This document shows, one piece after another, positions 39,347 to 48,597 of a stretch of 62,447 bases of DNA (positions are counted from its first letter, which is position 1; every line of letters begins with the position of its first letter). A model generated the notes under the pieces. That model searched no databases. It worked only from the letters and a program-made list of their open reading frames with translations, and had not been told where the DNA came from. The stretch comes from Pseudomonas sp. PB101 (GTDB taxonomy: Bacteria > Pseudomonadota > Gammaproteobacteria > Pseudomonadales > Pseudomonadaceae): contig NZ_RWIR01000005.1 of the NCBI RefSeq assembly GCF_009764265.1, forward strand, positions 1-62,447. The letters run 5' to 3'. The position numbers and the translations under genes were made by a program.

Positions 39347-40495
39347 TCAGTCCGCACGTGGCGGGCTGTTCTGCTCGGCCAGGGTTTTATCGTCGCTGAT
39401 GGCAATGTGTGCGCCGTTATCCAGTTTGAGCTGGCCGGCCGTCACCACTTTCTCGCCGTTCTGCACGCCTTTGGTGATTATCACTTGCCCCTCGCGGCGT
39501 TCGCCGGTTTCGACAAAACGCCGCTCGGCGATCAGCACTGGCTGGCCCTTGTCATCCTTTTCCGGGTTGCCGTCTTCGCCCTTCTTTTGCACGGCGACAT
39601 ACACCGAGTTGCCGTAGAGCGTGTAGGTGATCGCGCTTTCCGGCACCACGATGCGTGGTTGCGGGTCGGGCAGGAGCACGTCAAGGCTGGCGAACATCCC
39701 GGGCAGCAACTTGCCATCGGGGTTGGCGAGGGTGGCGCGGACCTGCACGTTACGGGTGCTGTTTTCGACTTTGGGATTGATTGCACTGATGCTGCCGGGG
39801 AACGTCCGGGCCGGATAGGCCGAAACGATGATCTGTACCGGCTGGCCAATGGCGACCTTCGGCACCGATTGTTCCGGTATGAAAAAGTCGACGTAAAGGC
39901 TGCTGAGGTCCTGCAGGGTGGCGATCATGGTGCCGCTGGCGACGTAGTCGCCGACGTCCACCTGGCGAATGCCGATGGTGCCGCTGAACGGCGCGAGGAT
40001 GCGTTTTTTCTCGAGCGCAGCCTTCAGCTGATTGACCGTGGCCTTGTTCTTTTTCAGGACCGCCGAGAGTCGGTCGAACTCACCCTTGGAAATCGCCTGG
40101 CTGCCCACCAGCTGGCTGCCACGACCGTAATCCACCTGGGCCAGCCCGAGATCGGCCTGAGCGGTTTCCAGGAGGGCGGATTCCACGGCGCTGTCGAGTT
40201 GCACGATCGGCTGGCCGGCCTTGACCTTCTGCCCCGACTCAAACTGCACGTCGGTGACGGTGCCGGCGATTTCCAGGCTCAGGTCGACACCTTGCAGGGC
40301 CGTCAGGGTGCCCACGGTAGGCAGCCGGGCTTGCCACGGACGTTCGGTGGCGGTGGCCACCGCGACATTGATCGGCGGTTTGGGCGCAGAGAAGCCTTGA
40401 ATCATCGTGTAGACAGAGAAGGCTTTGTACGCGCCCAGGACCAGCACAATCAGCAGCACAACACCCAACATGATCAGCATGCGGCGACGCAGCAT
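39347..40495 (-). CDS. mexV: RND periplasmic adaptor protein, MexV-like
   Basis: 382 aa membrane fusion protein. One N-terminal membrane anchor (residues 6-27, without a lipobox Cys), a lipoyl/biotinyl half-motif pair (VDLSLEIAGTVTDV and ILAPFSGTIGIRQVDVGDYV), a short helical hairpin (about 110-165) and beta-barrel domains. It couples the permease to the outer-membrane channel. AAGGAA lies before the ATG. First gene of the two-gene operon; no regulator is adjacent. Confidence 0.9.
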   Translation of the reverse strand: MLRRRMLIMLGVVLLIVLVLGAYKAFSVYTMIQGFSAPKPPINVAVATATERPWQARLPTVGTLTALQGVDLSLEIAGTVTDVQFESGQKVKAGQPIVQLDSAVESALLETAQADLGLAQVDYGRGSQLVGSQAISKGEFDRLSAVLKKNKATVNQLKAALEKKRILAPFSGTIGIRQVDVGDYVASGTMIATLQDLSSLYVDFFIPEQSVPKVAIGQPVQIIVSAYPARTFPGSISAINPKVENSTRNVQVRATLANPDGKLLPGMFASLDVLLPDPQPRIVVPESAITYTLYGNSVYVAVQKKGEDGNPEKDDKGQPVLIAERRFVETGERREGQVIITKGVQNGEKVVTAGQLKLDNGAHIAISDDKTLAEQNSPPRAD

Positions 40496-40591
40496 ATTCC
40501 AGTTCCTTGGAGAAAATCAGGTGAGACAGTCGCGCACATTACCGCGACTGGGACAGGTAATCCAATGGCTGTTTATTGGAACTCCATAACC

Positions 40592-40676
40592 TGTAGGAGC
40601 CGGCTTGCCGGCGATAGTGCCGTTGAATTTACGGTGCTCTCGAGATTGCCATCGCTGGCAAGTCAGCGCCTGCAAG
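40592..40676. repeat. Degenerate REP doublet
   Basis: The left arm TGTAGGAGCCGGCTTGCCGG is intact; the right arm (CATCGCTGGCAAGTCAGCGC, then CTGCAAGG) has several changes. An older copy between mexV and the DUF1513 gene. Confidence 0.8.
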
Positions 40677-40685
40677 GGGAGGTAT

Positions 40686-41801
40686 TTATGCCATCAGATG
40701 CAGATGGTTGTCCCAGAGCCCTGCGGGTAGCTCCAGCGGCTTTGCGACGAGGTCAGCCTTGCGGCAGTCGTAGTAGCGGCAGCGCCCCTGACCCGAAGTC
40801 ACGACAAAACCATCGGCCACGGCGCCGACCCCGGCACAATCGGGCAGTGGTGCATCCAGGCGTACTTCACCGCTGTCCAGGTCCCAGATGAAAAACCGGT
40901 TGCCCCGTGGTGCAGTCAACGCCACCAGGCGCAAGTCGCTGTGTATCGCGACGCTGGCGGTGTAGTGCCCCATGGCCTGCAACTGGTGCTCGGGCACCGG
41001 GAACGCGACGAAGGGCTGACCCGGACGCTTGATCGCCAACAGCTCCGACGACTCGTGGGCCGCGCCCATGAACTGCTGGCTGGCGACGATGGTGCCGTCG
41101 CTGGCGATGGCCAGGTGGCGCACGCTGTTCATATGTTGGGCGAGGGTTTCCTTGCTCAGCAGGGTGCCATCGCGGTGCATCAGGACCAGGCTCGGCTCCA
41201 TGGCGTTGAGGTTCATCTCCACCCGGCTTTCGGCCTCGGTGCGAATCCCGCCGTTGGCCACCACCAGGGTTTCGCCGTCGGGCATCCACGACACCTGGTG
41301 CGGACCGAGGCCGTGGGTGGAAATCTCACCGCTGTGCACCAGCCGTTCACCCTCGAATTTGTACACGCCGAGCAGGCCGCGACCCGGATCGGTGGTGTCG
41401 TTTTCGGTGGCGTACAGCCAGTCGCCGCTGTGATGGATGACCGCGTGTCCGTAGAAGTGCCGGTTCGGCTGTGACACCACGGTTTGCAGGAGCGCGCCGT
41501 CGCGCAGGTCGATCAGGTAGCTCTCGGTACCCGGACGGCGAGCGACGAACAGCGCAATAGGCTGTGTCGGGTGGTTGATGATGTCGTGGCAACGCTGGCC
41601 GACGCGGGTGGCGAACTGCAGGGTGCCATCGAGCCGATAACCGACGGCGTAATGCCGGCCATCGGTATCGTCCCGCGCCGAAAGCAACAACGGACTCTTG
41701 TCCTTTTGCCTGAACAGCTTCCAGCCGCCCAGCGTCACCGCTCCCAGCAACAAACTACCTAGTGTCAGAGCCTGGCGTCGCAGCATGGAACTCGCCCTCA
41801 T
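40686..41801 (-). CDS. DUF1513 exported protein of the imelysin cluster
   Basis: 371 aa. The N-terminus (MLRRQALTLGSLLLGAVTLGG at residues 6-26) looks like a Tat or Sec signal. The body is beta-rich with repeated blades (VGYRLDGTLQFA, GEISTHGLGPHQVSWMPDGE), as in seven-bladed propellers. DUF1513 proteins travel with imelysin and di-haem genes, where an iron-uptake role is suspected. The start ATG shares one base with the imelysin stop codon (TGATG). It is the last gene of the cluster. Confidence 0.85.
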   Translation of the reverse strand: MRASSMLRRQALTLGSLLLGAVTLGGWKLFRQKDKSPLLLSARDDTDGRHYAVGYRLDGTLQFATRVGQRCHDIINHPTQPIALFVARRPGTESYLIDLRDGALLQTVVSQPNRHFYGHAVIHHSGDWLYATENDTTDPGRGLLGVYKFEGERLVHSGEISTHGLGPHQVSWMPDGETLVVANGGIRTEAESRVEMNLNAMEPSLVLMHRDGTLLSKETLAQHMNSVRHLAIASDGTIVASQQFMGAAHESSELLAIKRPGQPFVAFPVPEHQLQAMGHYTASVAIHSDLRLVALTAPRGNRFFIWDLDSGEVRLDAPLPDCAGVGAVADGFVVTSGQGRCRYYDCRKADLVAKPLELPAGLWDNHLHLMA

Positions 41802-42865
41802 CAGTCACCGTCGTTGGCGTTGAAGCCCAGCTGGATGCCCAGCGCCTTGGCCAGATCAGCCTCGTGCAGGCGATGGACAACGTTGAGGCTGTCGTACAGT
41901 TCGTTGAGTTGCTGGCGGCCGGCGTCGTCATTGAGCATTTCGGTCAGCGGACGCTGGATGCCGGCGAACAGTTTCAGCGAGGCGGCATAGGCTGCATCGA
42001 TCTTGTCGGCCAAGGGCTTCTGCTCGCTCGGCAACAGGCCGCGCAAGCCTTTGTTGTCCACACCTTCCCAGACCGTTTTGGCAGCCGCGAGGCTGGCTTC
42101 CAGGCTGGTCAGGGACGACTGGCTACGCCAGGCATCGGCCTGGAACGGTTGCGGCACGCCCTTGCTCTGGCGGCCCATCGGCGTGCCGAGTTTTTTCTTC
42201 AGGGTGTCGATGGCGGTGACCTGCACCCGCAGCAGGTCGGCGATCGCTTCATGGGAGTCGGCATAACGCTGGTTCGGGAATTTGCTCATTTGCGCGAGCA
42301 TTCCGTCGGTGTTGTTCCAGCTTTGCAGGATTTCTTCGGCCAACTGTTTCTGGCGTTCACCGATGGCGACCAGCAGCGGGCAGTACTTGGCCTTCTGTTC
42401 TGCATTGGCCACGTCAGGCTTGCTGTCGAACAGAATGTATTCGTAGGCCGAGAGGCCCTGCACCACGACGCTGGACTTGGCCAGCGCTGCGGCATCGATT
42501 TGCGGCTGGGCGATGACCAGTTGCTCGACCTGACGGCCGACCAGGTTCTTCTTGTCCGGCCAGAACTGCACTTGCCACGAACGGTTGCCTTCGGCCAGCG
42601 GCCCGATCAGCAGTGGTTGCAGCTCGGCCCAGGCTTTTTGCGCATGCAGGAAGTCGGCACGGGCCGTTTCCAGGGTTTCCTTGCCTTGGCAGTAGGCGAG
42701 GGCGCTGACCGCCAATTGACGGTCGGCTTCAACCCAACGGGTGTAGGTCGGCAGGATCACCGACTTGGCGATGGCCGCCGAGGTGACTGCTTGCGGATCC
42801 TGTGGCGAGCAGGCGCCCAGGGCGAGTGCGGCAAGGCTGGTGAACAACAGTTTGGGACGGAACAT
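41801..42865 (-). CDS. Imelysin-family lipoprotein (second copy)
   Basis: 354 aa. A lipobox (LALGAC, Cys19) makes it a lipoprotein. The M75/imelysin domain (about 30-340) contains the family region around YLLFDS-like EYILFDSK and the GxHxxE-type position is not conserved as in IcmP, suggesting a divergent copy. It lies 27 bases after the di-haem gene and overlaps the DUF1513 start. Imelysins are periplasmic iron-binding-like proteins related to EfeO, not proven peptidases. Confidence 0.86.
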   Translation of the reverse strand: MFRPKLLFTSLAALALGACSPQDPQAVTSAAIAKSVILPTYTRWVEADRQLAVSALAYCQGKETLETARADFLHAQKAWAELQPLLIGPLAEGNRSWQVQFWPDKKNLVGRQVEQLVIAQPQIDAAALAKSSVVVQGLSAYEYILFDSKPDVANAEQKAKYCPLLVAIGERQKQLAEEILQSWNNTDGMLAQMSKFPNQRYADSHEAIADLLRVQVTAIDTLKKKLGTPMGRQSKGVPQPFQADAWRSQSSLTSLEASLAAAKTVWEGVDNKGLRGLLPSEQKPLADKIDAAYAASLKLFAGIQRPLTEMLNDDAGRQQLNELYDSLNVVHRLHEADLAKALGIQLGFNANDGD

Positions 42866-42892
42866 GTCGGGCTCCCGCGAGTGGAATGCGTG

Positions 42893-44320
42893 TTAAAGGG
42901 AATTCAGGAACGCCAGCAACGCACTGCGCTGCTCGGCATTGAAAGACAAAACCTGTTGCTGCGCCGCCGTCGCCTCGCCGCCGTGCCAGAGCACCGCTTC
43001 GAGCAGGTTGCGGGCGCGGCCGTCATGCAGGAACTGGGTGTGGCCGCTGACCGCCTGTGTCAGGCCGATGCCCCACAACGGCGGGGTACGCCATTGGCGG
43101 CCGCTGGCCTGGAATTCCGTACGGTTGTCGGCCAGGCCGTCGCCCATGTCATGCAGCAGCAGATCGCTGTACGGGCGGATCACTTGATTGGCCAGTTCAG
43201 GTTCGGCGGCGTTGGCGACGGTGGTGTATTTCGGTGTGTGGCAGGATTGGCAGCCGGCCTGATAGAACAAGGTTTTGCCGGCCAGCACTGCAGGCGCGTT
43301 GATATCACGACGGGCCGGGACGGCAAGGTTGCGGCTGTAGAACAGCACCAGTCGCAGGATGTTATCGCTGACTTCCGGCTCGCCATCCGGGCCGGTGCCA
43401 CTGGGTGCCTGTTTGCAGGCAGTTTGCGCGTCCGTGCAGTCATCCATGGGTCTCAGGCTGGTCGTGAGGCCCATGTCACCGGAAAACGCGTGAACATTTT
43501 GTTGATTGAGGTTCGGTTGTCCGGCTTTCCAGCCGAATCGTCCCAACACTGTCTTCTGTTGGGCGTCGTCCCACACCTGGTTCGGACGTCCAGCGATGCC
43601 GTCGTTCGCCTTGGCCTGTGCCTCGGCGTTGGCCAGGATCGCCTCGTCGGGAATCGCTTCGAGCAGGCCCAGGCCAATCATCGGCGGCGCTACGCGTGCC
43701 GAGAAACGCGTATCGGGGTGCATCGGGCCGTAGCCCAGCTGGGTGATGTTCAGGCTCGGTTTACGCAGCTCGACTTCGGTGCCGTCCTTGAACCGCACCG
43801 GCACGGCAGTGTAATCGACCCGTACTTTGCCTTCGGGGGCTACGCCGGGTACGGCCATGTCCTGGAACTGGCCACCGTAGACAGGCTCGGGCACCACGCC
43901 GAGCTGTTCGATGACCCCGGCATACGCTGGGGCGTCGGGAATCGACAGGCGTACCAGCATCGACACGGCGTTCACATCGTCCGCAGTCGGCGGATGGCCG
44001 CGGCCGTCCTTGATGTGGCAGCCCTGGCAGGCATTGGTATTGAACAGCGGGCCAAGGCCATCGCGGGCGGTCGTCGTCGACGGGGCGATCACCCAGGGGC
44101 TGCGGAAGAAACTGTTGCCGACGCTGAAATCCACTCGCCGTGACGGTGGCAGATTCGCCGAGGGCATGGAAAACGCGTTCTGATCGGTCTTGCGCACCGT
44201 CGCACTGCCACCTGAGCGGGCTTCACCGGGTTCGGCCTGGGTGAATTTCGGGGCGTCATCGCAGGCACTCAGGCCCAGGGCCAGAAACAGTGCGGACAAG
44301 CGAAGAGGCAGCGGGGGCAT
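42893..44320 (-). CDS. Di-haem oxidoreductase-like lipoprotein
   Basis: 475 aa. Signal peptide with lipobox LGLSAC, then a DHOR (thiol oxidoreductase-like) domain with two haem c motifs, CQGCH near residue 115 and CQSCH near residue 375. The ATG at 44320 has AGGA upstream and starts the signal. In this locus it could oxidise or reduce iron at the cell surface or periplasm during uptake, analogous to the haem protein EfeB; this is inference. It follows icmP after a 294-base gap with terminator and REP. Confidence 0.86.
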   Translation of the reverse strand: MPPLPLRLSALFLALGLSACDDAPKFTQAEPGEARSGGSATVRKTDQNAFSMPSANLPPSRRVDFSVGNSFFRSPWVIAPSTTTARDGLGPLFNTNACQGCHIKDGRGHPPTADDVNAVSMLVRLSIPDAPAYAGVIEQLGVVPEPVYGGQFQDMAVPGVAPEGKVRVDYTAVPVRFKDGTEVELRKPSLNITQLGYGPMHPDTRFSARVAPPMIGLGLLEAIPDEAILANAEAQAKANDGIAGRPNQVWDDAQQKTVLGRFGWKAGQPNLNQQNVHAFSGDMGLTTSLRPMDDCTDAQTACKQAPSGTGPDGEPEVSDNILRLVLFYSRNLAVPARRDINAPAVLAGKTLFYQAGCQSCHTPKYTTVANAAEPELANQVIRPYSDLLLHDMGDGLADNRTEFQASGRQWRTPPLWGIGLTQAVSGHTQFLHDGRARNLLEAVLWHGGEATAAQQQVLSFNAEQRSALLAFLNSL

Positions 44321-44442
44321 CAGAGATCCTGCAAGACGAGCAAAACAAGGGCGCAAAGTCTAACAGGGCATGGGAAATTGAATAAGAGGAATTATCGTTT
44401 GCTTGATGTGGGGCAGGGTTTTTCACTTGAGACCGCGGCGCT

Positions 44443-44538
44443 GCCATCGCGGGCAAGCCCCGCTCCCACAGGGATTGAAGGTGCACACAGATCATGTGTT
44501 CAGCACGGATACTGTGGGAGCGGGCTTGCCCGCGATGA
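44443..44538. repeat. REP pair in outward orientation
   Basis: CCATCGCGGGCAAGCCCCGC...CCACAGG on the left and TGTGGGAGCGGGCTTGCCCG on the right, the reverse order of the usual doublets. The 40-base centre (GATTGAAGGTGCACAC...) is not the common linker. Confidence 0.88.
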
Positions 44539-44568
44539 GGCCATGAGCATCGCCCAAAAAACAGGCAT

Positions 44569-44597
44569 GAAAAAGGCGACCCGAAGGTCGCCTTTCT
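44569..44597 (-). terminator. icmP terminator
   Basis: AAAAAGGCGACC, CGAA tetraloop, GGTCGCCTTT; on the minus strand the stem ends in a T-run 18 bases after the icmP stop codon. Confidence 0.9.
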
Positions 44598-44614
44598 CAC
44601 TCAGCCAGCGTTGA

Positions 44615-45970
44615 TCAGAATTCGTGATCAGCGTTGTCCGGGTTCAGGTCGGCGATGCCCAGTTTGCCAGCGGCGGATTCGATCGAACCGGTCTGCTTGA
44701 CCAGGGCGGCGATGGCGTCACGGACGATCTGGTTGCCTGCGGTGTTGCCGGCAGCGATCAGTTGGTCGTAGTGCTCACCCTTGTTGGCGTGATCAACCAT
44801 GATCTGGATCTTGGCTTCGGTGGCGGCCAGGTCGTCTTTCAGGGCGGTGTCGGCAGCCGGGTCGGCCTTGGCCACCAGGGACGACAGGCTGGCGCCGGTC
44901 ATTTTGGTGCCGTCGACACGAGTGTATTCACCCAGGTACACGTTACGAATGCCCTTGGCATCGTAGAAGTGCGAGTTGTGAGTGTTGTCGCTGAAGCAAT
45001 CCTGTTCGTCTTCAGGAGAGTTGGCTTCCAGGGAAACCTTCATGCGCTCGCCCGCCAGTTCGCCCAGGGACAGGCTGCCCATGCCGAACAGCATTTTGCG
45101 CAGGCCGGATTCAGCCGGTTCGGCTTCCAGCGTGGCGCGGTAGTTGTCGGCCACGTTCGGCTTCCAGTTGCCGACCATTTCTTCCAGGTCGCTGACCAGC
45201 AGTTGAGTCACGGACTTCAGGTAAGCACGACGACGATCGTTGTGACCGCCGGTAGCGCCTTTGCCTTCCAGGTAGTCCGAAGCCGGACGGTTGCCGGCGC
45301 CAGGGCCGGTGCCGTTCAGGTCCTGGCCCCAGAGCAGGAATTCGATGGCGTGGTAGCCGGTGGCGACGTTGGCCTCGGAACCGCCCAGTTCGTTCAGGCT
45401 GGCGAGTTTTTCCGGGGTGATGTCTTTGACATCGACCTTGTCTTCGCCGATCTGCACTTCAGTGTTGGCGATGATGTTGGCGGTCGCACCCGGGTTGCCC
45501 AGGGCGTGCTCGTAGGACTTGTCGACGTAGTCGATCAGGCCTTCGTCCAGTGGCCAGGAGTTCAGCTGACCTTCCCAATCGTCAACGATGGTATTGCCGA
45601 AACGGAACACTTCGCTCTGCAGGTAAGGCACGCGAGCGGCAACCCAGGCAGCCTTGGCGGCTTTCAGGGTGTCGTCGTTCGGCTTGGCGAGGAAGGCGTC
45701 GACGGCGGTTTGCAGGGTCTTCGCAGTGGATTCGGCATCGCTGTAAACGGCGAAAACGATGTCGGCGTAGTGAGCGACAACGGCTTTGGCAGCGGTTTCG
45801 TCGACTTTACCGGCAGCGGCAGGCGCAGCGGCTGGAGTAGCCGGGGCAGCCGCAGTGCTGGCAGCTGGCGCAGGCGCGGCAGCTTTGTCTTTGTCTTTGC
45901 CTTCGCCGCAACCAGCGAGGGAAATAGCGATGGCCAACAGACTGGCGGTAGCCAGAGGCATACGAATCAT
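44615..45970 (-). CDS. icmP: Imelysin family protein IcmP
   Basis: 451 aa. A lipobox (ISLAGC, about Cys19) follows the start at 45970, with AGCAGG nine bases upstream. An Ala/Pro-rich spacer (about 25-60) leads to the M75 domain, with the family GYHAIEFLLWGQD motif (GxHxxE) near residue 205. P. aeruginosa IcmP was named an insulin-cleaving metalloproteinase; the family is now mostly seen as EfeO-like iron proteins. First gene of the cluster, behind a Fur-box-like palindrome. Confidence 0.92.
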   Translation of the reverse strand: MIRMPLATASLLAIAISLAGCGEGKDKDKAAAPAPAASTAAAPATPAAAPAAAGKVDETAAKAVVAHYADIVFAVYSDAESTAKTLQTAVDAFLAKPNDDTLKAAKAAWVAARVPYLQSEVFRFGNTIVDDWEGQLNSWPLDEGLIDYVDKSYEHALGNPGATANIIANTEVQIGEDKVDVKDITPEKLASLNELGGSEANVATGYHAIEFLLWGQDLNGTGPGAGNRPASDYLEGKGATGGHNDRRRAYLKSVTQLLVSDLEEMVGNWKPNVADNYRATLEAEPAESGLRKMLFGMGSLSLGELAGERMKVSLEANSPEDEQDCFSDNTHNSHFYDAKGIRNVYLGEYTRVDGTKMTGASLSSLVAKADPAADTALKDDLAATEAKIQIMVDHANKGEHYDQLIAAGNTAGNQIVRDAIAALVKQTGSIESAAGKLGIADLNPDNADHEF

Positions 45971-46032
45971 GGCGAACATCCTGCTTCGATGAGGGGGTGG
46001 AGTGGTGCTATGCGCACGCAAAACTGCGACAT

Positions 46033-46051
46033 AATGCAAATCTTTCGCATT
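46033..46051 (-). promoter_or_regulatory. Fur-box-like palindrome upstream of icmP
   Basis: AATGCAAATCTTTCGCATT, inside a longer palindrome ACATAATGC/GCATTATGT (46030-46054). This is close to the AATGCGAATGATTCGCATT form of Pseudomonas Fur boxes. It lies 63 bases upstream of the icmP ATG, so low iron should induce the cluster. Binding is inferred. Confidence 0.68.
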
Positions 46052-46090
46052 ATGTGTAAAGGGTTGTAGCTGGAAATATTTCTTATTCGC

Positions 46091-46192
46091 TGTGGGAGCG
46101 AGCCTGCTCGCGATGGACGTGAACGATGACGCGTTCATTCTGAATGAACGTGTTGCTCTCAGGTCCATCGCGAGCAAGCTCGCTCCTACAGG
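46091..46192. repeat. REP doublet (REPIN type), forward linker
   Basis: Arms TGTGGGAGCGAGCCTGCTCG and CGAGCAAGCTCGCTCCTACA with a linker starting ACGTGAACGATGACGCG and an inner hairpin GCGTTCATTC/GAATGAACG. Lies between icmP and bifA. Confidence 0.93.
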
Positions 46193-46201
46193 GGGCTGGG
46201 T

Positions 46202-48253
46202 TTACAAAATAGCGGCATTGCTGCGTTGGGCCTGTTTCAAATAGGCACCCAGTTCCCGCGCCGGCAACGGTTTGCTGTAGTGATAGCCCTGACCTTCGTG
46301 GCAGCCTTCGGAAATGATGTAGGCCTCTTGCTCGGCGGTTTCCACGCCCTCGGCAATCACCTGCATGCCCAGGCTCTTGCCCAACTGGATGATGGCGCGA
46401 ACGATGGTCGCATCGTCGTCGTCATCGAGCAGGTCCTGAACGAAACTCTTGTCGATCTTGATCTTGTCCAGCGGCAGGCTCTTGAGATAGCTCAAGGACG
46501 AATAGCCGGTGCCGAAGTCGTCGATGGCGATCAGCGCGCCGGAGCGGCGCAGGCTGAGCAAGTGCTGGGCGGCCGTGCTGATGTCTTCCATCAGGCCGGT
46601 TTCGGTGACCTCCAACTCCAGGCTGCGCGGTGGCAGGCGGTACATCTGCAGCAGGTTGTTGACCACCCGCGGCAGTTCGGCGTGGTGCAATTGAACCGTG
46701 GACAGGTTCACCGCCATGCGCAGGTCGCTGAAACCCTGGTCATGCCACTCGCGTAGCTGTTTGCAGGCCTGGTCCAGCACCCATTCGCCGATGGCGATGA
46801 TGGTGCCGTTCTGTTCGGCCAGCGGGATGAACAGGTCTGGCGGCACCAGGCCGTGCTCGGGGTGTTGCCAGCGAATCAGCGCTTCGACGCCGACCACGCG
46901 GTGATCGCGGTAGCTGATCTGCGGCTGGTAGACGAGGTAGAACTGATTGCGGATCAGCGCATCGCGCAGGTCTTTTTCCAGTTCGCGGCGACGGCGCATT
47001 TCGGTGTCGACGCTGGCGATATAGAACTGATAGCGGTTGCGCGACCGGGTCTTGGCCAGCGTCATGGTCTGCTCGGCCTTTTGCAGCAACTTCTCGGTGC
47101 TGTCGCCATCTTCGGGGAACAGGGTGATGCCGATGGTGGCGCGCAGGCGGATCTCCTGATGGTCGAGGGCAAACGCCGCTTCCAGATCATCGAGAATGCT
47201 TTGCGCCAGCTCGGCGGCTTCGTAGGGTTGCTCGATATCGGCCTGGACCAGGGCAAACTGGTCGCCACCGAGGCGGGCGAGGGCGCCCAGGCGGCCGCTA
47301 TGGCCCCGCAGGCGATCGGCCAGGGCCAGCAGCAACTGGTCGCCGGTTTGATAGCTGAACTGCTCGTTGATGCCCTTGAAGTCGTCGAGGCCGACACACA
47401 ACACCGCGACCCGGCGCTGCAACTTGCCGGCGTCGATGAGGATCTTGTCCAGTTGCTGCTGCAATTGCTGGCGGTTCGGCAGTCCCGTCAGGAAGTCGTA
47501 CTGGGACATGCGCAACAGACTGTTTTCCGCTTCGTGACGCAGATGGGTATTGCGTTCGATGGATTCGAGCAACTGGTTGGCGGTGTTGATCCAGATGCCC
47601 AGTTCGTTTTTCTCGTGGCCCTTGAGCAGCGGGATCTTGTGTTCGCTGGGGCGGTCCGGATTGATTTCGGTGAGGTGCTCGATGATCCGTGACAATGGCT
47701 TGGTCAGCAGCCAGTGATAGACCAGGTACAACACCAGCCCCATGGCGAGCGCGCGCAGTACGCCGGAGATGAAGATGATCACCGAGCTGACAATGAACCC
47801 CTGGCCGTAGGTGGCGGTGTCGAGGGTGATGCTCAGGTCGCCGTAATACTCGCTGTAAGGCCCGCGACCGACCAACTGAGTGGTGAAGGTGCGTTCCTTG
47901 CCAAGAATCAGGTCGGTCAGCCAGCGGCTGCTCGATTGCTGCAGCTCGCGGGATTTCTGCGCGAGCATGGCTTCGTTGGGATGGCCGATGGAGGCCTTGC
48001 GCACGGCGTCGTCCTGGAACAGGCCTTCGATCACCTGCATGCCCATTTCCCGGTCCAGGCTGTAGACGGCCTGGGTCGAGGGGTCGCGAAACATGTCGAG
48101 GATGCGCTCGGCATCGCCAGCGACGGCCTGGCGGGTTTTATAGGCATCGAACACGATCTGTGCGCAGCTCAAGACCACGCCGACGATCAATGCCGACAGG
48201 AGCACGACCCGGAGCAACTTCACCGACAAGCTGTTCTTGAGTTCCAGCTTCAA
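46202..48253 (-). CDS. bifA: Cyclic-di-GMP phosphodiesterase BifA (GGDQF-EAL)
   Basis: 683 aa inner-membrane protein: helices near 12-34 and 150-178 around a periplasmic region, a GGDEF-like domain (about 250-410) whose site reads LGGDQF, and a complete EAL domain (about 420-670). EAL catalytic elements are EALIRW, NLSTVQL, ELEVTETGLM, IDDFGTGYSSL, KIDKSFV and AEGVETAEQ. The altered GGDQF argues for degradation, not synthesis, of c-di-GMP. BifA in P. aeruginosa has the same GGDQF and promotes swarming over biofilm. sodB and lysE follow in the recalled order. Confidence 0.94.
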   Translation of the reverse strand: MKLELKNSLSVKLLRVVLLSALIVGVVLSCAQIVFDAYKTRQAVAGDAERILDMFRDPSTQAVYSLDREMGMQVIEGLFQDDAVRKASIGHPNEAMLAQKSRELQQSSSRWLTDLILGKERTFTTQLVGRGPYSEYYGDLSITLDTATYGQGFIVSSVIIFISGVLRALAMGLVLYLVYHWLLTKPLSRIIEHLTEINPDRPSEHKIPLLKGHEKNELGIWINTANQLLESIERNTHLRHEAENSLLRMSQYDFLTGLPNRQQLQQQLDKILIDAGKLQRRVAVLCVGLDDFKGINEQFSYQTGDQLLLALADRLRGHSGRLGALARLGGDQFALVQADIEQPYEAAELAQSILDDLEAAFALDHQEIRLRATIGITLFPEDGDSTEKLLQKAEQTMTLAKTRSRNRYQFYIASVDTEMRRRRELEKDLRDALIRNQFYLVYQPQISYRDHRVVGVEALIRWQHPEHGLVPPDLFIPLAEQNGTIIAIGEWVLDQACKQLREWHDQGFSDLRMAVNLSTVQLHHAELPRVVNNLLQMYRLPPRSLELEVTETGLMEDISTAAQHLLSLRRSGALIAIDDFGTGYSSLSYLKSLPLDKIKIDKSFVQDLLDDDDDATIVRAIIQLGKSLGMQVIAEGVETAEQEAYIISEGCHEGQGYHYSKPLPARELGAYLKQAQRSNAAIL

Positions 48254-48510
48254 AGGGTTATTCCTTGTTCCGTGCGGGTAGCATCAAGTTGCCATGAGTA
48301 TTGGCAATCCCGTGATGGCAGTCAAAGGGACAATCATCCTTGGGGGATTTTGCCTGCAGCTTGGCCGATTTGCAGTTGTCTTGACGAGTTTGCCTATTAG
48401 TACTGTGTCGGTTGTCGAGTCCTTCAACTTGAGGGGCGGGGGGTAGATATTTTCCTTTTGTTTGATGTTAGCTGTCTGTGGTGGTGGGGCAAGGTGAGTG
48501 GGTTTGGGTT
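48254..48510. other. Intergenic region upstream of bifA
   Basis: 257 bases with no supported gene. It must hold the bifA promoter on the minus strand. The plus strand is G-rich near 48430-48505 (GGGGCGGGGGG, GGTGGTGGGGC). No terminator or REP is seen here. Confidence 0.5.
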
Positions 48511-48585
48511 TTTAACGGAGTGCATATCCGTTTCTGCGGTAACGGCCACTTATGGTTTCGCCCTTACGGCGAGTCACTTTTAACA
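48511..48585. repeat. Putative dispersed Pseudomonas sequence
   Basis: A 75-base block beginning TTTAACGGAGTGCATATCCG and continuing with CTGCGGTAACGGCCACTTAT and CACTTTT. I recall near-identical blocks between genes in many P. fluorescens genomes. No coding frame; origin and role are unknown. It abuts a REP doublet. Confidence 0.5.
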
Positions 48586-48597
48586 AGCGCCCGGCCC

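Noticed and set aside
46202..48253. Diguanylate cyclase activity for the GGDEF-like domain
   Set aside because: The signature is GGDQF and no RxxD inhibitory site is visible, whereas the EAL domain is complete; phosphodiesterase is the better call.
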